Below, in pieces: positions 23,729 through 34,330 of a stretch of 64,000 nucleotides of DNA. Position numbers and translations under genes: made by a program. The stretch is taken from the NCBI RefSeq assembly GCF_003597395.2, contig NC_133770.1:28625496-28689495 (forward strand), given 5' to 3'. Every line of letters starts with the position of its first letter. Positions within the stretch are counted from its first letter, which is position 1. The DNA comes from Chelonoidis abingdonii (lineage: Eukaryota > Chordata > Testudines > Testudinidae). Below the pieces are notes generated by a model that saw only the letters and a program-made list of their open reading frames with translations, had not been told where the DNA came from and searched no databases.

Positions 23729-24260
23729 CAGAAGTCCCTTCCATGGCTTCATTGTCTGGGATAGTGGCTTGGGAAGGCTGGGAGAGTACTTCTGTCAGGC
23801 TGAGTAGAGTTCCTGGCTGTTGGGGAGAATGGAGTGCTGTGTGCTCTCTGCAAGCTCGTCCTCCTCTTCTTTCCCGTCCGCAGAATCCTCAGGCAAGGCT
23901 AAGATTATCCCCACCTCGGAATCCATGGACAAGGGTGGGGTTAGTGGTGGCAGACCCACCTAGAATTGCATGCAGCTCAGCGTAGAAGCAACATGTTTGC
24001 GGCCCTGCCCCGGACCTTCCATTGCTTCTTTGGTTTTCTAGTAGGCTTGTCTGAGCTCCTTAACTTTCACACGGCACAGTACTGAGTCCCTGGTGTGGCC
24101 TCTCTCCATCATGGCCTTGGAAATTTTTTCAAATGTTTTTCATTTAGTCTTTTGGAACGGAGTTCTGTTAGCACGGATCCTCTTCCCATATAGCAATCAG
24201 ATCCAGTACCTCCCGTGCGGTCCATGCTGGAGCTCTTTTTCGATTCTCAGGAGACTGCAT
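23729..24260 (-). pseudogene. Harbinger Myb/SANT-like gene, exon 1
   Basis: Starts at ATG 24260 with MQSPENRKRAPAWTAREVLD, the first helix of a trihelix/MADF-SANT-like DNA-binding domain (conserved W of 'PAWT--E---LI--W'). It continues with FEKISKAMMERGHTRDS-like and VKVKELRQAY-like segments in shifted frames (about 24150-24040). It ends in an acidic linker before the GTGAGT donor. A frameshift after IAIWEEDP and a TAG within the third helix make it inactive. It pairs with exon 2 at 22721-22215. Confidence 0.8.
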
Positions 24261-24494
24261 TGTTACCTGTGCTGATGAGCTTTGCGTGGTCACCTGTGCT
24301 AATCAGCTCTCCACACTGGGCAAACAGGAAATGAAATTCAAAAGTTTGCGGGACTTTTCCTGTCTTCTTGGCCAGTGCATTCAACTCCAGATTGCAGTCG
24401 ATATAAATGGCCTCGTTATGTGGACGGGTGCAGGGTTAATTTGGTTTAACGCTGCTAAATTGGGTATAAACCCGTAGTGTAGACCAGGCCTCAG

Positions 24495-24711
24495 TTCTCG
24501 TTCACTATGTATGATCTCACCCTTCATCCATTAGGATGCTGTAGTCTGTGCCTTGAATTTTCAGGTAGCTCCGTATCTGCCCTCAGTCCTGGCTCAGTTT
24601 TGCCCCAGGATATTGGCCTGCATTCTTTGCCTTGCCAAAGTGTTAGTCCTGTGTTCTGTGAGGTATTGGGCTCTGTTTTACATGTTGTCCTAGTGCCAGT
24701 CCACTTTACCC
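24495..24711. other. Short unclassified segment
   Basis: Between the Harbinger terminus and the LTR at 24712. It may be internal sequence of the retrovirus-like element or original flank. No coding similarity was seen. Confidence 0.35.
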
Positions 24712-26318
24712 TGTGACCTGGGTACCTGTACAGAAAATTGTAGCCAGACCCATTAGCCGGCTGCAAACCCAGACCCAGAATCTGAACCACATCCCCTAAC
24801 AGCTTAGGCTTAACTGAAAGCAACTTACAGAAGTTTTCCTGTCTTTAACACCCATATGTCCAACATCCAATAGGGTCCAAACCCCAAATAAATCCGTTTT
24901 ACCATGTATAAAGCTTATACAGGGTAAACTCATAATTTTTTCTCCCTCTATAACACTGATAGAAAGATATCCATAGCTGTTTGCCTCCCAGGTACTAACA
25001 CATAGTCTGAGTTAACTAATAAGTAAAAAGTGATTTTATTAAATACAGAAAGTAGGATTTAAGTGGTTCCAAATAGTGACAGACAGAACAAAGTGAATTA
25101 CCAAGTGAAATAAAATAAAACACGCAAATCTAAGCCTAATACAGTAATACAACTGAGTATAGATAAAATCTCACCCTCAGAGATGTTTCAATAAATTTAT
25201 TTCACAGACTGGGTGCCTTCCTAGTCTGAGCACAGTCCTTTCACCTGGTACAGCCCTTGTTCCAGCTCAGATGGTAGCTAGGAGATTCCTCATGATGGCT
25301 CTCTCTTTTGTTCTGTTCCAACCATTTATATATCTTTTGCATAAGGCGGGAATCCTTTGTCCCTGTCTGGGTTCCCATCTATTCCTTATCAATGGAAAAA
25401 CACCAGGTTAAAGATGGATTCCAGTTCAGGTGACATGATCACATGTGAGACTTCTTTTCTCACTTGCCAGCACACACATATACAGGGAGACTTACAAGTA
25501 AAACAGAGCCATCTTCAGACAATTGTCCTGATTAATGGAAGTCATCAAGATTCCAAACCACAATTAATGGTCCACAACTTTCCATGATTACAATAGGCCC
25601 TCATAGTAGCAAGGCAATGACTCACCGGCGGCACCTCCCACTGGAAGTCCAGGGAATTAGCTCACCAGCCTCCGGAGCACCCTCTGTCAGCCAGTGTCTC
25701 TCGTGTTCCTGGCCCCTGTGTCCCTCTAGGACCCCGGTGCCCATTTCCCTTGGGGGCTGCCCCCTGGCAGTACCCCCACAATCTCTGGATTTCCCCTCCA
25801 GGGGAACCCCCGACCTCCTACCCCCACCTCGCCTGAGTATATGGCTACTGCCAGTCACCATCCACCCCCTGCTCACTGGGGCAGACTGCAGTGTACATGC
25901 CATTCATCACTGGCAAAGGGGGATTTGGACCTGCTGCCTTTGCCTACCCCAGGCTGCCTCTCTGTAGCCCAGTACCTGTTCTGGCCTTTATCAAGGCCTG
26001 CAGCCTGAGGGTTCTCCAGGCTGGAGCTCCCCACAGCTCTGCTCCACTCTAGGTTCCTTTGTCAGCTTACAGGCAGCCAGACCCTTCTCCCTCAAGAGCC
26101 AGAGGGAGAGTCCTTCAGCTCCTGGCTTCCCTGGCCTTCATATTTCTAGTTTCAGATACAAGTGTTACATTTATACAAATAGGATGACCACACTCAGTAG
26201 AGTATAAGCTTTGTAATGATACCTTACAAGAGACCTTTTGAGTGAGGCATATTCCAGTCTAATTATATTTAAACTCATTAGCATATTTTAATAAAATCAT
26301 ATAGAGTGCAACGTCACA
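24712..26318 (-). mobile_element. Antisense LTR with GC-rich insertion
   Basis: On the minus strand the element starts TGTGACGTTGCAC at 26318, has a TATA box (TATATAAA at about 25325-25332) and an AATAAA signal at 25040-25035, and runs toward 24712. Its 3' part matches the partial LTR at 20572-20820. The left limit (TGTGACC at 24712) is tentative because homology to the other copy starts only near 24764. A ~535-bp GC-rich block (25606-26140) interrupts it. Confidence 0.7.
25606..26140 (-). mobile_element. GC-rich LTR-like segment inside another LTR
   Basis: Composition changes sharply from AT-rich to CCC/CTG-rich. It begins TAGTAGCAAGGCAATGACTC and is flanked by sequence continuous with the host LTR (ACAATAGGCCCTC on the left, CATATTTCTAGTTTCAG on the right). 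It resembles the end of another turtle LTR family in antisense, truncated on one side. No clean target duplication was found. Confidence 0.5.
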
Positions 26319-26494
26319 GTGTTCATCTGCCAAAGACTGCTCTACTGTGGCAGCTCAAGGAAAAAGTTGAAAATGGATACAACTAGGGGTTACACAGTGT
26401 CATAGTTTATGCGGATATTAAGCATTCAGTTCTAGGCACCTATGTTCAAATGGTTAAGTTCTCAAGTAATTATTTTTTTGTTTTCCTTATCCAG

Positions 26495-26622
26495 CTCCAC
26501 ATTTGGAACATAATCCTGTGGTGTACCAATCACTTTCTGGAGTATGCCGAATATCCTCCATTCCATTTGATTTATGTGGAGGGAATTCAACACCTCATCA
26601 ACTTGTCTTGGGAATGGGCTGA
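26495..26622 (+). CDS. Candidate 3' terminal coding exon, unidentified
   Basis: A strong splice acceptor, a long T-rich tract ending TTATCCAG, occurs at 26472-26494. In the frame with 2 leading bases the exon encodes 41 residues, starting PHLEHNPVVYQSL, then GVCRISSIPFDLCGG, and ending HQLVLGMG before TGA at 26620. AATAAA follows at 26695 with a GT-rich stretch. Acceptor, compact reading frame, stop and poly(A) signal together suggest the last exon of a plus-strand gene whose other exons are not recognised here. A second frame through the same exon stays open to TAA at 26645 and cannot be excluded. The family is not recognised, and it may be fortuitous. Confidence 0.35.
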
Positions 26623-26694
26623 AAGTTTCCAAAGAGAAAGGATCTAAGTTTGTACATGTTGTTAGTATGTCATGTATATTTCATATTCATTGGA

Positions 26695-26700
26695 AATAAA
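26695..26700 (+). promoter_or_regulatory. Candidate polyadenylation signal
   Basis: AATAAA 72 bp after the TGA of the candidate terminal exon, followed by ATCTGTGGTTTATGT, a GT-rich element of the expected kind. Confidence 0.4.
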
Positions 26701-29700
26701 TATCTGTGGTTTATGTATAAAACCTGCCATTACCAAAGTTGCTTTTTCTACTTTTGTTTCTGAGCAAATAACCTGAGGTAATATTATGTTACATGACTGA
26801 CATAAATTCAGATTACCCCCTAATCACACGATGTGATTTCAGTCTTATTAAGGACACATATAAATACAGAGGTCAATCAGTGACCAGGAAACATGGGACT
26901 GAAAGTATGGTCTGGGCATACTAAATGCAGTCACAGTGCAGAGGGATGGACTGGGTGACCTCCTGAGGTTTCTTTCAGCTCTACATTTCCATGATTATAT
27001 GAAAATAGGGTCAAGACCAGGGAAAGTTACTGAATGAAAAGTTATGCAGTCTGGGTTGATTGGCTTGTTCTCCATGTGGAATATTCCCGCTGTACATGAT
27101 TTTGTAGTTACAGTGGTAGAGGAGAAGTTTCTCTTTCCTTGCATTACTGTGATGACATAGTCTTGCAGAAAGGATTTCTGAGATTGGAAGATGCTGTGGG
27201 TGAGTGTTACACACCTGACATTCTGTTTTTTTCTTCTTCCGTGTCTCATCATTGAACCACGGAGAACTTCATAGGTGATATGAGGAAGCAGGATGGTTTA
27301 GTGCCAATATGGTGGATAGTAGGCAATTATTCCACCCAGTACCTCATTAATGCTTTGGCTTTGCAATTGGATAGCTTTCTTTTCTAGGGCAAGCTGAAAG
27401 CTGGATAGAATCCAAAGCCTTTGTGGGCAGCCAGCTTTGACAACTCACTCCCCTTCTGGCAACCGTGAGTTACGTTGCCTGGCTGAGGTTGTGATCAGAT
27501 CAGGAGAGTGGAATATTTAATTCTGTAGTATTCACTTCAGGATGAATATCAGATCCATTGTGTGTCCTGATGAGTGTGAGATGCAGAGATAGTATGTATG
27601 TACCTTCTGGTTTCTATCTAGGTGGTGAGTTCAGATGCCACAGTGTATCTGGTTTTGTCTGCAGTGGTGGAGATTGCAGCTACCCAGAACACTGAATCTG
27701 TAGTACTCCAGCACTATGCTTGGTAGCACGTCCTTAGTTCTTCTCAGAAGTCTGCAGCCTGTTTGCCTGGAAACCTCTGGAATTCCTTGCATTCTATAAA
27801 GGACACAAAAAAGAATATACACATATCTCCTTCACTTGATGGTCTGCAGCTCCCATCCCTCTCTCCATACATTATGCTGCTTTTTCCTCTTTCTTTTCCT
27901 ATTCGTTCAATGTTCATGTTCCCAGAAACCAGCTGTCAAATAAAATAGGATGGTAACAAGTTGTGTTCATATACCATAGTACTTGAAATCTTGTCTGAGC
28001 ATCTGAATGTCATAAACAGGAGTATTAAAATAAAAAGGCCACGGTTCAACAATTTTATCTGTGGTCAGCACAGGACATGCTATCTTTGCTTACATGGTCT
28101 CTTTAAAATTGCCTCTTTTTTTAGCTAAGGTTAGCTAGATGCATAAATATTAATATTTTTAAATTTTTCATTATAAACAGAATGTATAAACTGGTCTCTT
28201 AAAAGTCATACATATGCATGCAAAACTCAGGATGCATATGTCAGTGGTATATATTGTCCTACCTCCCTGCAGCATCACTCTGGCAGCACCACAAGCCTTG
28301 TGCAAAATATGCAAATTAGTAAAGGAATCGGTCCCACTTCATCTCCTTGTGCATTAATCCCAATTGAACTTCAGGACATTGTCTTCAGTGACCCCAGACT
28401 ACATTTCGTTGTTTTCAAAACTGGTATGAAGTTATCTATATGTGTTACATTCTAATTTTCTTTTGCTGAAGCAGCTCTCCCTCTGAAGAATTGCTGCTAC
28501 TAAATAAATTTCAAAATTAAAGATAAATCTTGACTCTAGTTTCCTACACTTGTACAGGCTAATAATTAACTTAGTGAATATGTACTTGCCCTGTCAGCTA
28601 AAGTATGTCTAGGAAATCCCTGTACAAAAATCTTTGCTGAATGTTTCAGTCTTGATATACAAGTACTTTTATCTGTCCCTCATTAGAGCTCTTCCTCACT
28701 TGAGTAACCCTGGGGATACTGCAGTTTTCCATGTTACTAGTATGACTACTCCGAAGTTCTCTATGCTAGACTAAGACATTTTTTTCAGGGGTGTCAATGA
28801 AAGATTTGAAGGGTTAGCTCCATGCCAAGTGTTTTACTATATTAATGTCAGTTAGCTGCTGTGAACTTCTAAAATAAACTGACTATAAAACTCCACTATA
28901 CTGCAGATTGGAAATTAAAAGTCAAGTCTTGTTTACAAAGATGAAAAAATATTATCCTCATCCCCACATTTGTATAATCCAGTCTGTGTCAATTTAGTTT
29001 CCTCTTCTAAGTTTGGAACATTTTAAGACAAGTTAGTGTTTTTCCCTTTTTTTAGGTTCCAGGTGAATTCTCGCAATAAGCTTATCTCATCCCTTCACTT
29101 TCTCTAATGCGTGTCTGGTATCACCAAAACAAGGACCATGGACCTTCAATTCTTGCTCTTTAGTGCCTTATTCAGAGCTGGAAATCAGCATCAGGCTTGT
29201 TTTATCTCAAAATGAACACTGCCGGGTCTTGAAAGCTTCACAAGCTGCTTATTTCAACAGCAGTCAGGCTTTATACATTGCAGTGGTGTTACATGAAGAC
29301 TATGTAATATGGCCTGATTTTCAGTGTTGGGTTCAAGGGAACATCTGCATGCCCACAGCACCAGAGGAAATATTTTAGACTTCCAGGGTGGTTGGCTGCA
29401 TAGCTTATACTAGAAATACTTTTCTTTTCTCCCAGCCCCTTATTTCATATATCGGGCAAATGTGTCATTTGGAACTGAATGAACAAAAGCAAGGGGCTTA
29501 ATAATTTGTCCTAGCTTCTCTTCAAACAAACCCTAAATCTAAAATCAAAACCACTGCAAACCAATAATTAGGAGCAGCAGAATCCCTCATATTTCCATCA
29601 GATCTGAGACTATGCTGGTATAAGGTTTCCATTACAATGTCAGAGTGTCCACAGATCTTCTGGCAAGATTTGGGATCAGATAATTCACTTGAAACCTAAA

Positions 29701-29810
29701 GAAAGAAAAACACGAATGTGTCTTTAAATGTTTTAAAATATGAAGGGGAAACTAAATTGGTCTGGATTGGATTATACAAATGCTCTAGGAAAGCCTATAG
29801 TGAGGGAGTC
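26701..29810. other. Unclassified DNA, about 3.1 kb
   Basis: No repeat family recognised with confidence. A minus frame at 27252-26995 has a Cys/Thr pattern discussed under findings. Other frames are short and lack splice support. Confidence 0.4.
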
Positions 29811-30235
29811 TCATAGACTCATAGATTTTAAGGTCAGAAGGGACCATTATGATCATCTATTCTGACCTCCTGCACAATGCAGGCCACAGAATCTCACCTA
29901 TGTCTGAGTTACTGAAGTCTTCAAATTGTGGTTTGAAGACCTCAAGCTGCAGAGAATCCTCCAGCAAGTGACCCGTGCCCCACGCTGCAGAGGAAGGTGA
30001 AAAACCTCCAACGCCTCTGCCAATCTGCCCTGGAGGAAAAGTCCTTCCCCATCCCAAATATGGCGATCAGTTAAACCCTGAGTATGTGGGCAAGACTCAC
30101 TGGCCAGCACCCAGGAAAGAATTCTCTGTAGTAACTCAGATCCCACTCCATCTAACATCCCATCACAGACCATTGGGCATATTTACCTGCTAATAATCAA
30201 AGATGTATTGACTGACAATTACAAAAATAATTAAT
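29811..30235 (-). mobile_element. CR1 LINE 3' UTR fragment, antisense
   Basis: The left edge, TCATAGACTCATAGATTTTA, is the CR1 terminal short repeat read backwards, followed by 'AGAAGGGACCATTATGATCA' and CTGACCTCCTGCACAATGCA. The next ~300 bp parallel the 3' UTR of the copy at 32838-34025 (GCAGAGAATCC, AATATGG-GATCAG, CCAGGAAAGAATTC). It is truncated before any coding sequence. Confidence 0.9.
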
Positions 30236-31984
30236 TCTATCACTTCCCTGATAGTGTAAGTGCCACAGCATATTCTTATTGCTTCTTATAATTCTCAAAG
30301 CATTTACTTCTAGTGAGCGTACATCAACCCGATCTATTGAAAAATGATCAAGTTTCTGTTACCTAACGCAGCACACAATTGTTAGAACAGGTCTTGAGTG
30401 GGGTGAGCTTGCTTCCTGCAAAAACTGATTTTCATTTATACAAAAAAATTCAAAGCACGACTGTAGAGGTTTATTTTCACACACTTCCCACAATTCGATT
30501 TTATGTTGTTTGAAGGGTATTGATTGTAATGTTATCACCTCTTCGGTCATGCATAGAGAGCTTCTCAGTAACTTTTGCTGTAAATGTTCTCATTTAATTA
30601 TTTGTAAAGCTATCAGTAAACTTTATTACAATATATAACAGATATACTGGAGTACTTAAGGAAGGACAGATTCATGACCCTACATCAATGACCATCTGCT
30701 ATTTTTAGTATATTTCCAAGGCTTCTGCCAGAGCTACTATGCCATTATCTAATATGTGCCATGAAAAATAAAACCCTACTGGAATCCATGAAAGAAGAAC
30801 ATATTTTGTCAAAAGGCCACACGAGGGAGTTAAGAATTAATCTAGGAATTCTGTATTAGTTTATAAGGGATAAACTTTATGTGACTAATCTCAGCACTTA
30901 CTCAGTATTGACATATAAGAGTTTGCAGAATTAATTCCAAAGACTGTAAATAATGACGAAAGAAAAGATTCTTTGCCAATAAGACTCATGGGACATGCGA
31001 GATATGGGTATACTAACTATTCAGTCTTTCCCCATCTATTCTGTTTCTTAAACTGAGAGCCTCAGCTCAGCTCTGCATAAAGTTTTTTTCTAAAGCATTT
31101 AGTGTCCGCTAGCCACAACTTGAAAGTACACTTGTTCCAGTCTCTCTTTGGGTGCTCACATTAATGAAGTGGCAGCCAAGAATTTACCATAGGTCTTGGT
31201 CTCAGAGTATGAATTGAAAACTTGTTTCAAAACTTCTGGTTTCAATACCTCTAGCATGGAGCTAATGGGCATTAAAAAACAAAGTTTTATTTAGAGATTA
31301 AAAACTAATTATTTAGTATATAACTATTCATAAATGGAATTAGAAAAAAATAAGGATGTAGTGTATTATGTTAAATTTTAACACCTTCATTTTATGAAAC
31401 TCACATCAGGTTAATGAAAGAATAAGAGGAAAAAATAAGGAGGGGGGAAAGCAGAATGCAAAATGTTAATCAAACATGTTGATTCTCATCCTGCAAACCT
31501 TATACCGGCAAACTCCCTTTTACATTGCTTACATCTCCCTGTTTTCTCAGCTCAGTGTTGTATTAACTGTCTCTGCCACATAAGAAGAGCCTTGCCATAG
31601 AGTTGATAAGCATCCACATTTATAGCAAAGTGACCGTGTACAGTCAGACCCACAAAGGTTACAGGTTTCTTTGTACATTTTTGTTGTAATAGACCTTAAT
31701 TATAATTAACTATAGAGGCTCCATTCTGAAATAAGTGAAGAATATGTTCCAAAGCACTCAGCAGCATTGTGACCCTTATGCCATTTCCAGCTCTTCACAA
31801 TGTTTAAAGTGGCCTTTGCTTTAGTTTGTTGGCTTGTCTCCTCATAACTGTGTTATCACAAAGTCTATAGTATATGATCCTTAGCTTTGTAGTCCAGACT
31901 TGCCCATAGTTCAGAGCTATTTAAATTCATGGGCACTTTACATCAGTTTTGCACTTGTGTGGTTCCACTGCCACTGACCAGGAC
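30236..31984. other. Unclassified AT-rich DNA
   Basis: Nothing recognised apart from scattered A/T runs. Confidence 0.4.
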
Positions 31985-32332
31985 ATAGGCAGTCAAATCT
32001 AGCGCTTAGAGAAGGAGTCAGGTCCAGTGGTTGGAGCAGGAGTTGGTAGACCGGATTCAGAGCCCAGGGTCAGAGCTAGAGTCAGAGACCAGATGCAAGT
32101 GCCAAGGATCAAAGCTGGAGACAGGAATCAGAGCTGAGGATCAGAACCAGGTTACCTGGAGAGAGGAAACACAGGGACAAGGCTAAGAACAAGGCATGGG
32201 CAAAAGCTATCACATCTGTAGGTGAAAGCTTTGAGTAGCTGTCAAACTCCTACTCTGGGCTTCAGGCCAATCAGGCAGCACAGCCAATCCGGCAGTGTAC
32301 TGCAGGCCCACTGCAGACCCTGATGCATGACA
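31985..32332 (+). mobile_element. LTR-like purine-rich repeat
   Basis: Imperfect short repeats of the CAGAG/GTCAGAG/CCAGG type (32010-32160), then a segment with CCAATCAGGCAG and CCAATCCGGCAG, ending CTGATGCATGACA. A similar arrangement occurs at 50985-51403, ending CCCTGACA. Both look like LTR 3' halves of one family. No TG start could be fixed. Confidence 0.4.
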
Positions 32333-32593
32333 TCCACGAACTTCCTTGGAGTTACTTCAAATTTACAAAGATGCAAGTGACGAAATAGTCAGGCCCTTGG
32401 TATTGTGTTTCAGACACCTTATAGAGCTATGCCCATGCTATGACAGTTGGAAGTGGATGTGGATATAGCTTATTATTTATTTTATAGAAGTGATAGAAGA
32501 GAAAGAAAAACACAGTTCTCGTCTCAAAGAGTTCATGGTTTGAAATTAAGACATGAAGCAGCAATGGGAAATGACAATAAGTAGGGAGATGAT

Positions 32594-32837
32594 ACATAGA
32601 ATTTCAAGACCTAAAGGGACCACTTTGATCATCCAGAGTGACGTACTGTATGTATAATTTCATGCAGTCGTGGATGGAATTATTCTTCCCTGCTATGTTA
32701 GTGAACATGTGGTTGAACAAGATCAGATCTTTCAGAGACATACAGTCCCAATTTAAAGACTCCATGTAATGATGAATCTGGAAATTCTTCACTTGGCAAC
32801 TTTCCAGTGGTTAATTACCAGCACTGATAAGAAGCTG
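32594..32837 (-). mobile_element. Older CR1 3' end, left part of interrupted copy
   Basis: Reads ATAGAATTTCAAGACCTAAA with GGGACCACTTTGATCATCCA, the CR1 terminus, then 3' UTR to GGTTAATTACCAGCACTGATAAGA. In the uninterrupted copy at 2541-3390 this point is followed by coding-region sequence matching 34026 onward here. A younger CR1 therefore sits inside it. Confidence 0.7.
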
Positions 32838-34025
32838 TGTTATAGACTCATAGACTCGTAGGTCAGAAGGGACCAATATGATCATCTAGTCTGACCTCCT
32901 GCACAAAGCAGGCCACAGAACCCTACCCATACACTTTTATAACAACCCCTAACAAAGACTGAGATTATTCGCAAAGTCTCAAATTGTGGTTATTTTTGGA
33001 AGATCTCAAATGCGATTGCAGAGAATCCCAACCAGCCAGTGGACTCATGCCCACGCATAAGCAAATTTGAGGAAGGCAAACCACCTGGGAACCTTGCGCA
33101 GGGTGCACGCGCTTTTTGCACAATCTCCGCCTCTGAAGGAAATTACCTTCCCGACCAAATATGGTGATCAGCTAAAACCCTGAGCACTGGGGCAATGACT
33201 CACCAGCCAGCACCAGGAAAGAATTCCTCTGCAGTAATTCAGAATCCCATCACCATCCAACATTCCCCTCATCAGACCCTGGGCTTAGACTTATTTGCTG
33301 ATTAATCAGATCAATTGCCTCCAAATTTAAACACTCAGATGTGGCAATATCATTATTCCCTCTTCTCCATATACTTACTCATACACAGAGCTAGTCTTAA
33401 AAGCAACTAAGAACATAAGGAGTTCTTTGGTGGCCCCCACTACTTCCCTCGGGAAAGGCCTGTTCCGAGAACTCTTCTTATCACTTCTACCTCCTATGGG
33501 TCTAGATACCGGTCTCATTCTAATTTCGAAGTCAGATAAACTTTCCTGCGGGTAGTATGGTATTGTCCAGGGGTTTGGTGTGTACCTCTTATTTGTCTCT
33601 TGTTGCCTAATTAGTACTCAAGTAATAATTCCTCTCCCTCCCTAAACATTATCCCCCTGATATATTTTATATAGATGACAAACTGCTATCCCGACAAGCC
33701 TTCCTTTAGTGACCAGCGCCTCACAGCAGCCACACGTACTTTGAAGTCTCCTTTCATGAAGGCAGGGTTTTTCACCATTCCTACGGATCACCTCCTAGTA
33801 GCCCGTGACGTGACCTATGTTGCAGTTTTGTAACCTTAGCATTACCTGATTAAGCATGGGACACCAGAACTGCACACAATATTCCAGGTGGGGTCTCACC
33901 AGCGCCTTATATAACGGTACTAACACCTCCTTATCCTTGCTGGAAATACCTCGCCTGATGCATCCTAAAACCGCATTTGCTTTTTTAACGGCCATATCGC
34001 ATTGGCGGCTGATAGACATCCTGCT
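32838..34025 (-). mobile_element. CR1 LINE, younger copy nested in older CR1
   Basis: Starts at the terminal repeat TTATAGACTCATAGACTCG (32838-32857), followed by a long 3' UTR. Minus-strand coding for the RT C-terminal region lies at 34019-33795: [19 protein letters not shown], then [21 protein letters not shown], the diagnostic CR1 thumb block. It is 5'-truncated at about 34025. The coding stretch is unusually clean for the window, suggesting a comparatively recent insertion. Confidence 0.9.
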
Positions 34026-34330
34026 ATATTTCCAATTTGATTCTTCTCGTTTCTATTTCCACCTTATGGATTTTGTTATATGTTTAACTGTTAGCTTAAA
34101 TTGTTCCATGGTATCTGATGTCTTCTCTCTGGTGGATACTATAGAGTGTGATCAACTCAAATCAACCTTCTCTTTCACATGCTAAATAGGTTGAATTCCT
34201 TAAATTTCTACCTGTAATACATACTTTCCAAATATCAAATAATTTTTGTGGCTCTTCTTTGAACCGTCTCTAACTTTTCATCCACTTTTAAAAACTATAT
34301 GGCTACTAGATACAACTACTGGATACTAGA
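34026..34330 (-). mobile_element. Older CR1, right part of interrupted copy
   Basis: Contains 'cttctcgtttctatttccaccttatggattttgttatatg', parallel to 2785-2815, and 'aatttttgtggctcttctttgaacc', parallel to 2971-2995. It continues the copy whose 3' end is at 32594-32837. Confidence 0.7.

Larger units (their letters stand above)
20821..24490. mobile_element. PIF/Harbinger DNA transposon, two-gene
   Basis: A DDE transposase on + (20821-21990) and a Myb/SANT-like gene on - (24260-22215) converge, the standard Harbinger pair. The right end reads GTAGTGTAGACCAGGCC, an inverted-repeat terminus also seen (AGTGTAGACCAGGTC) at the end of the MITE at 40136-40453. The left terminus is missing: the transposase side runs straight into an LTR fragment at 20820. 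The element is therefore truncated and its genes are frameshifted. Confidence 0.85.
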
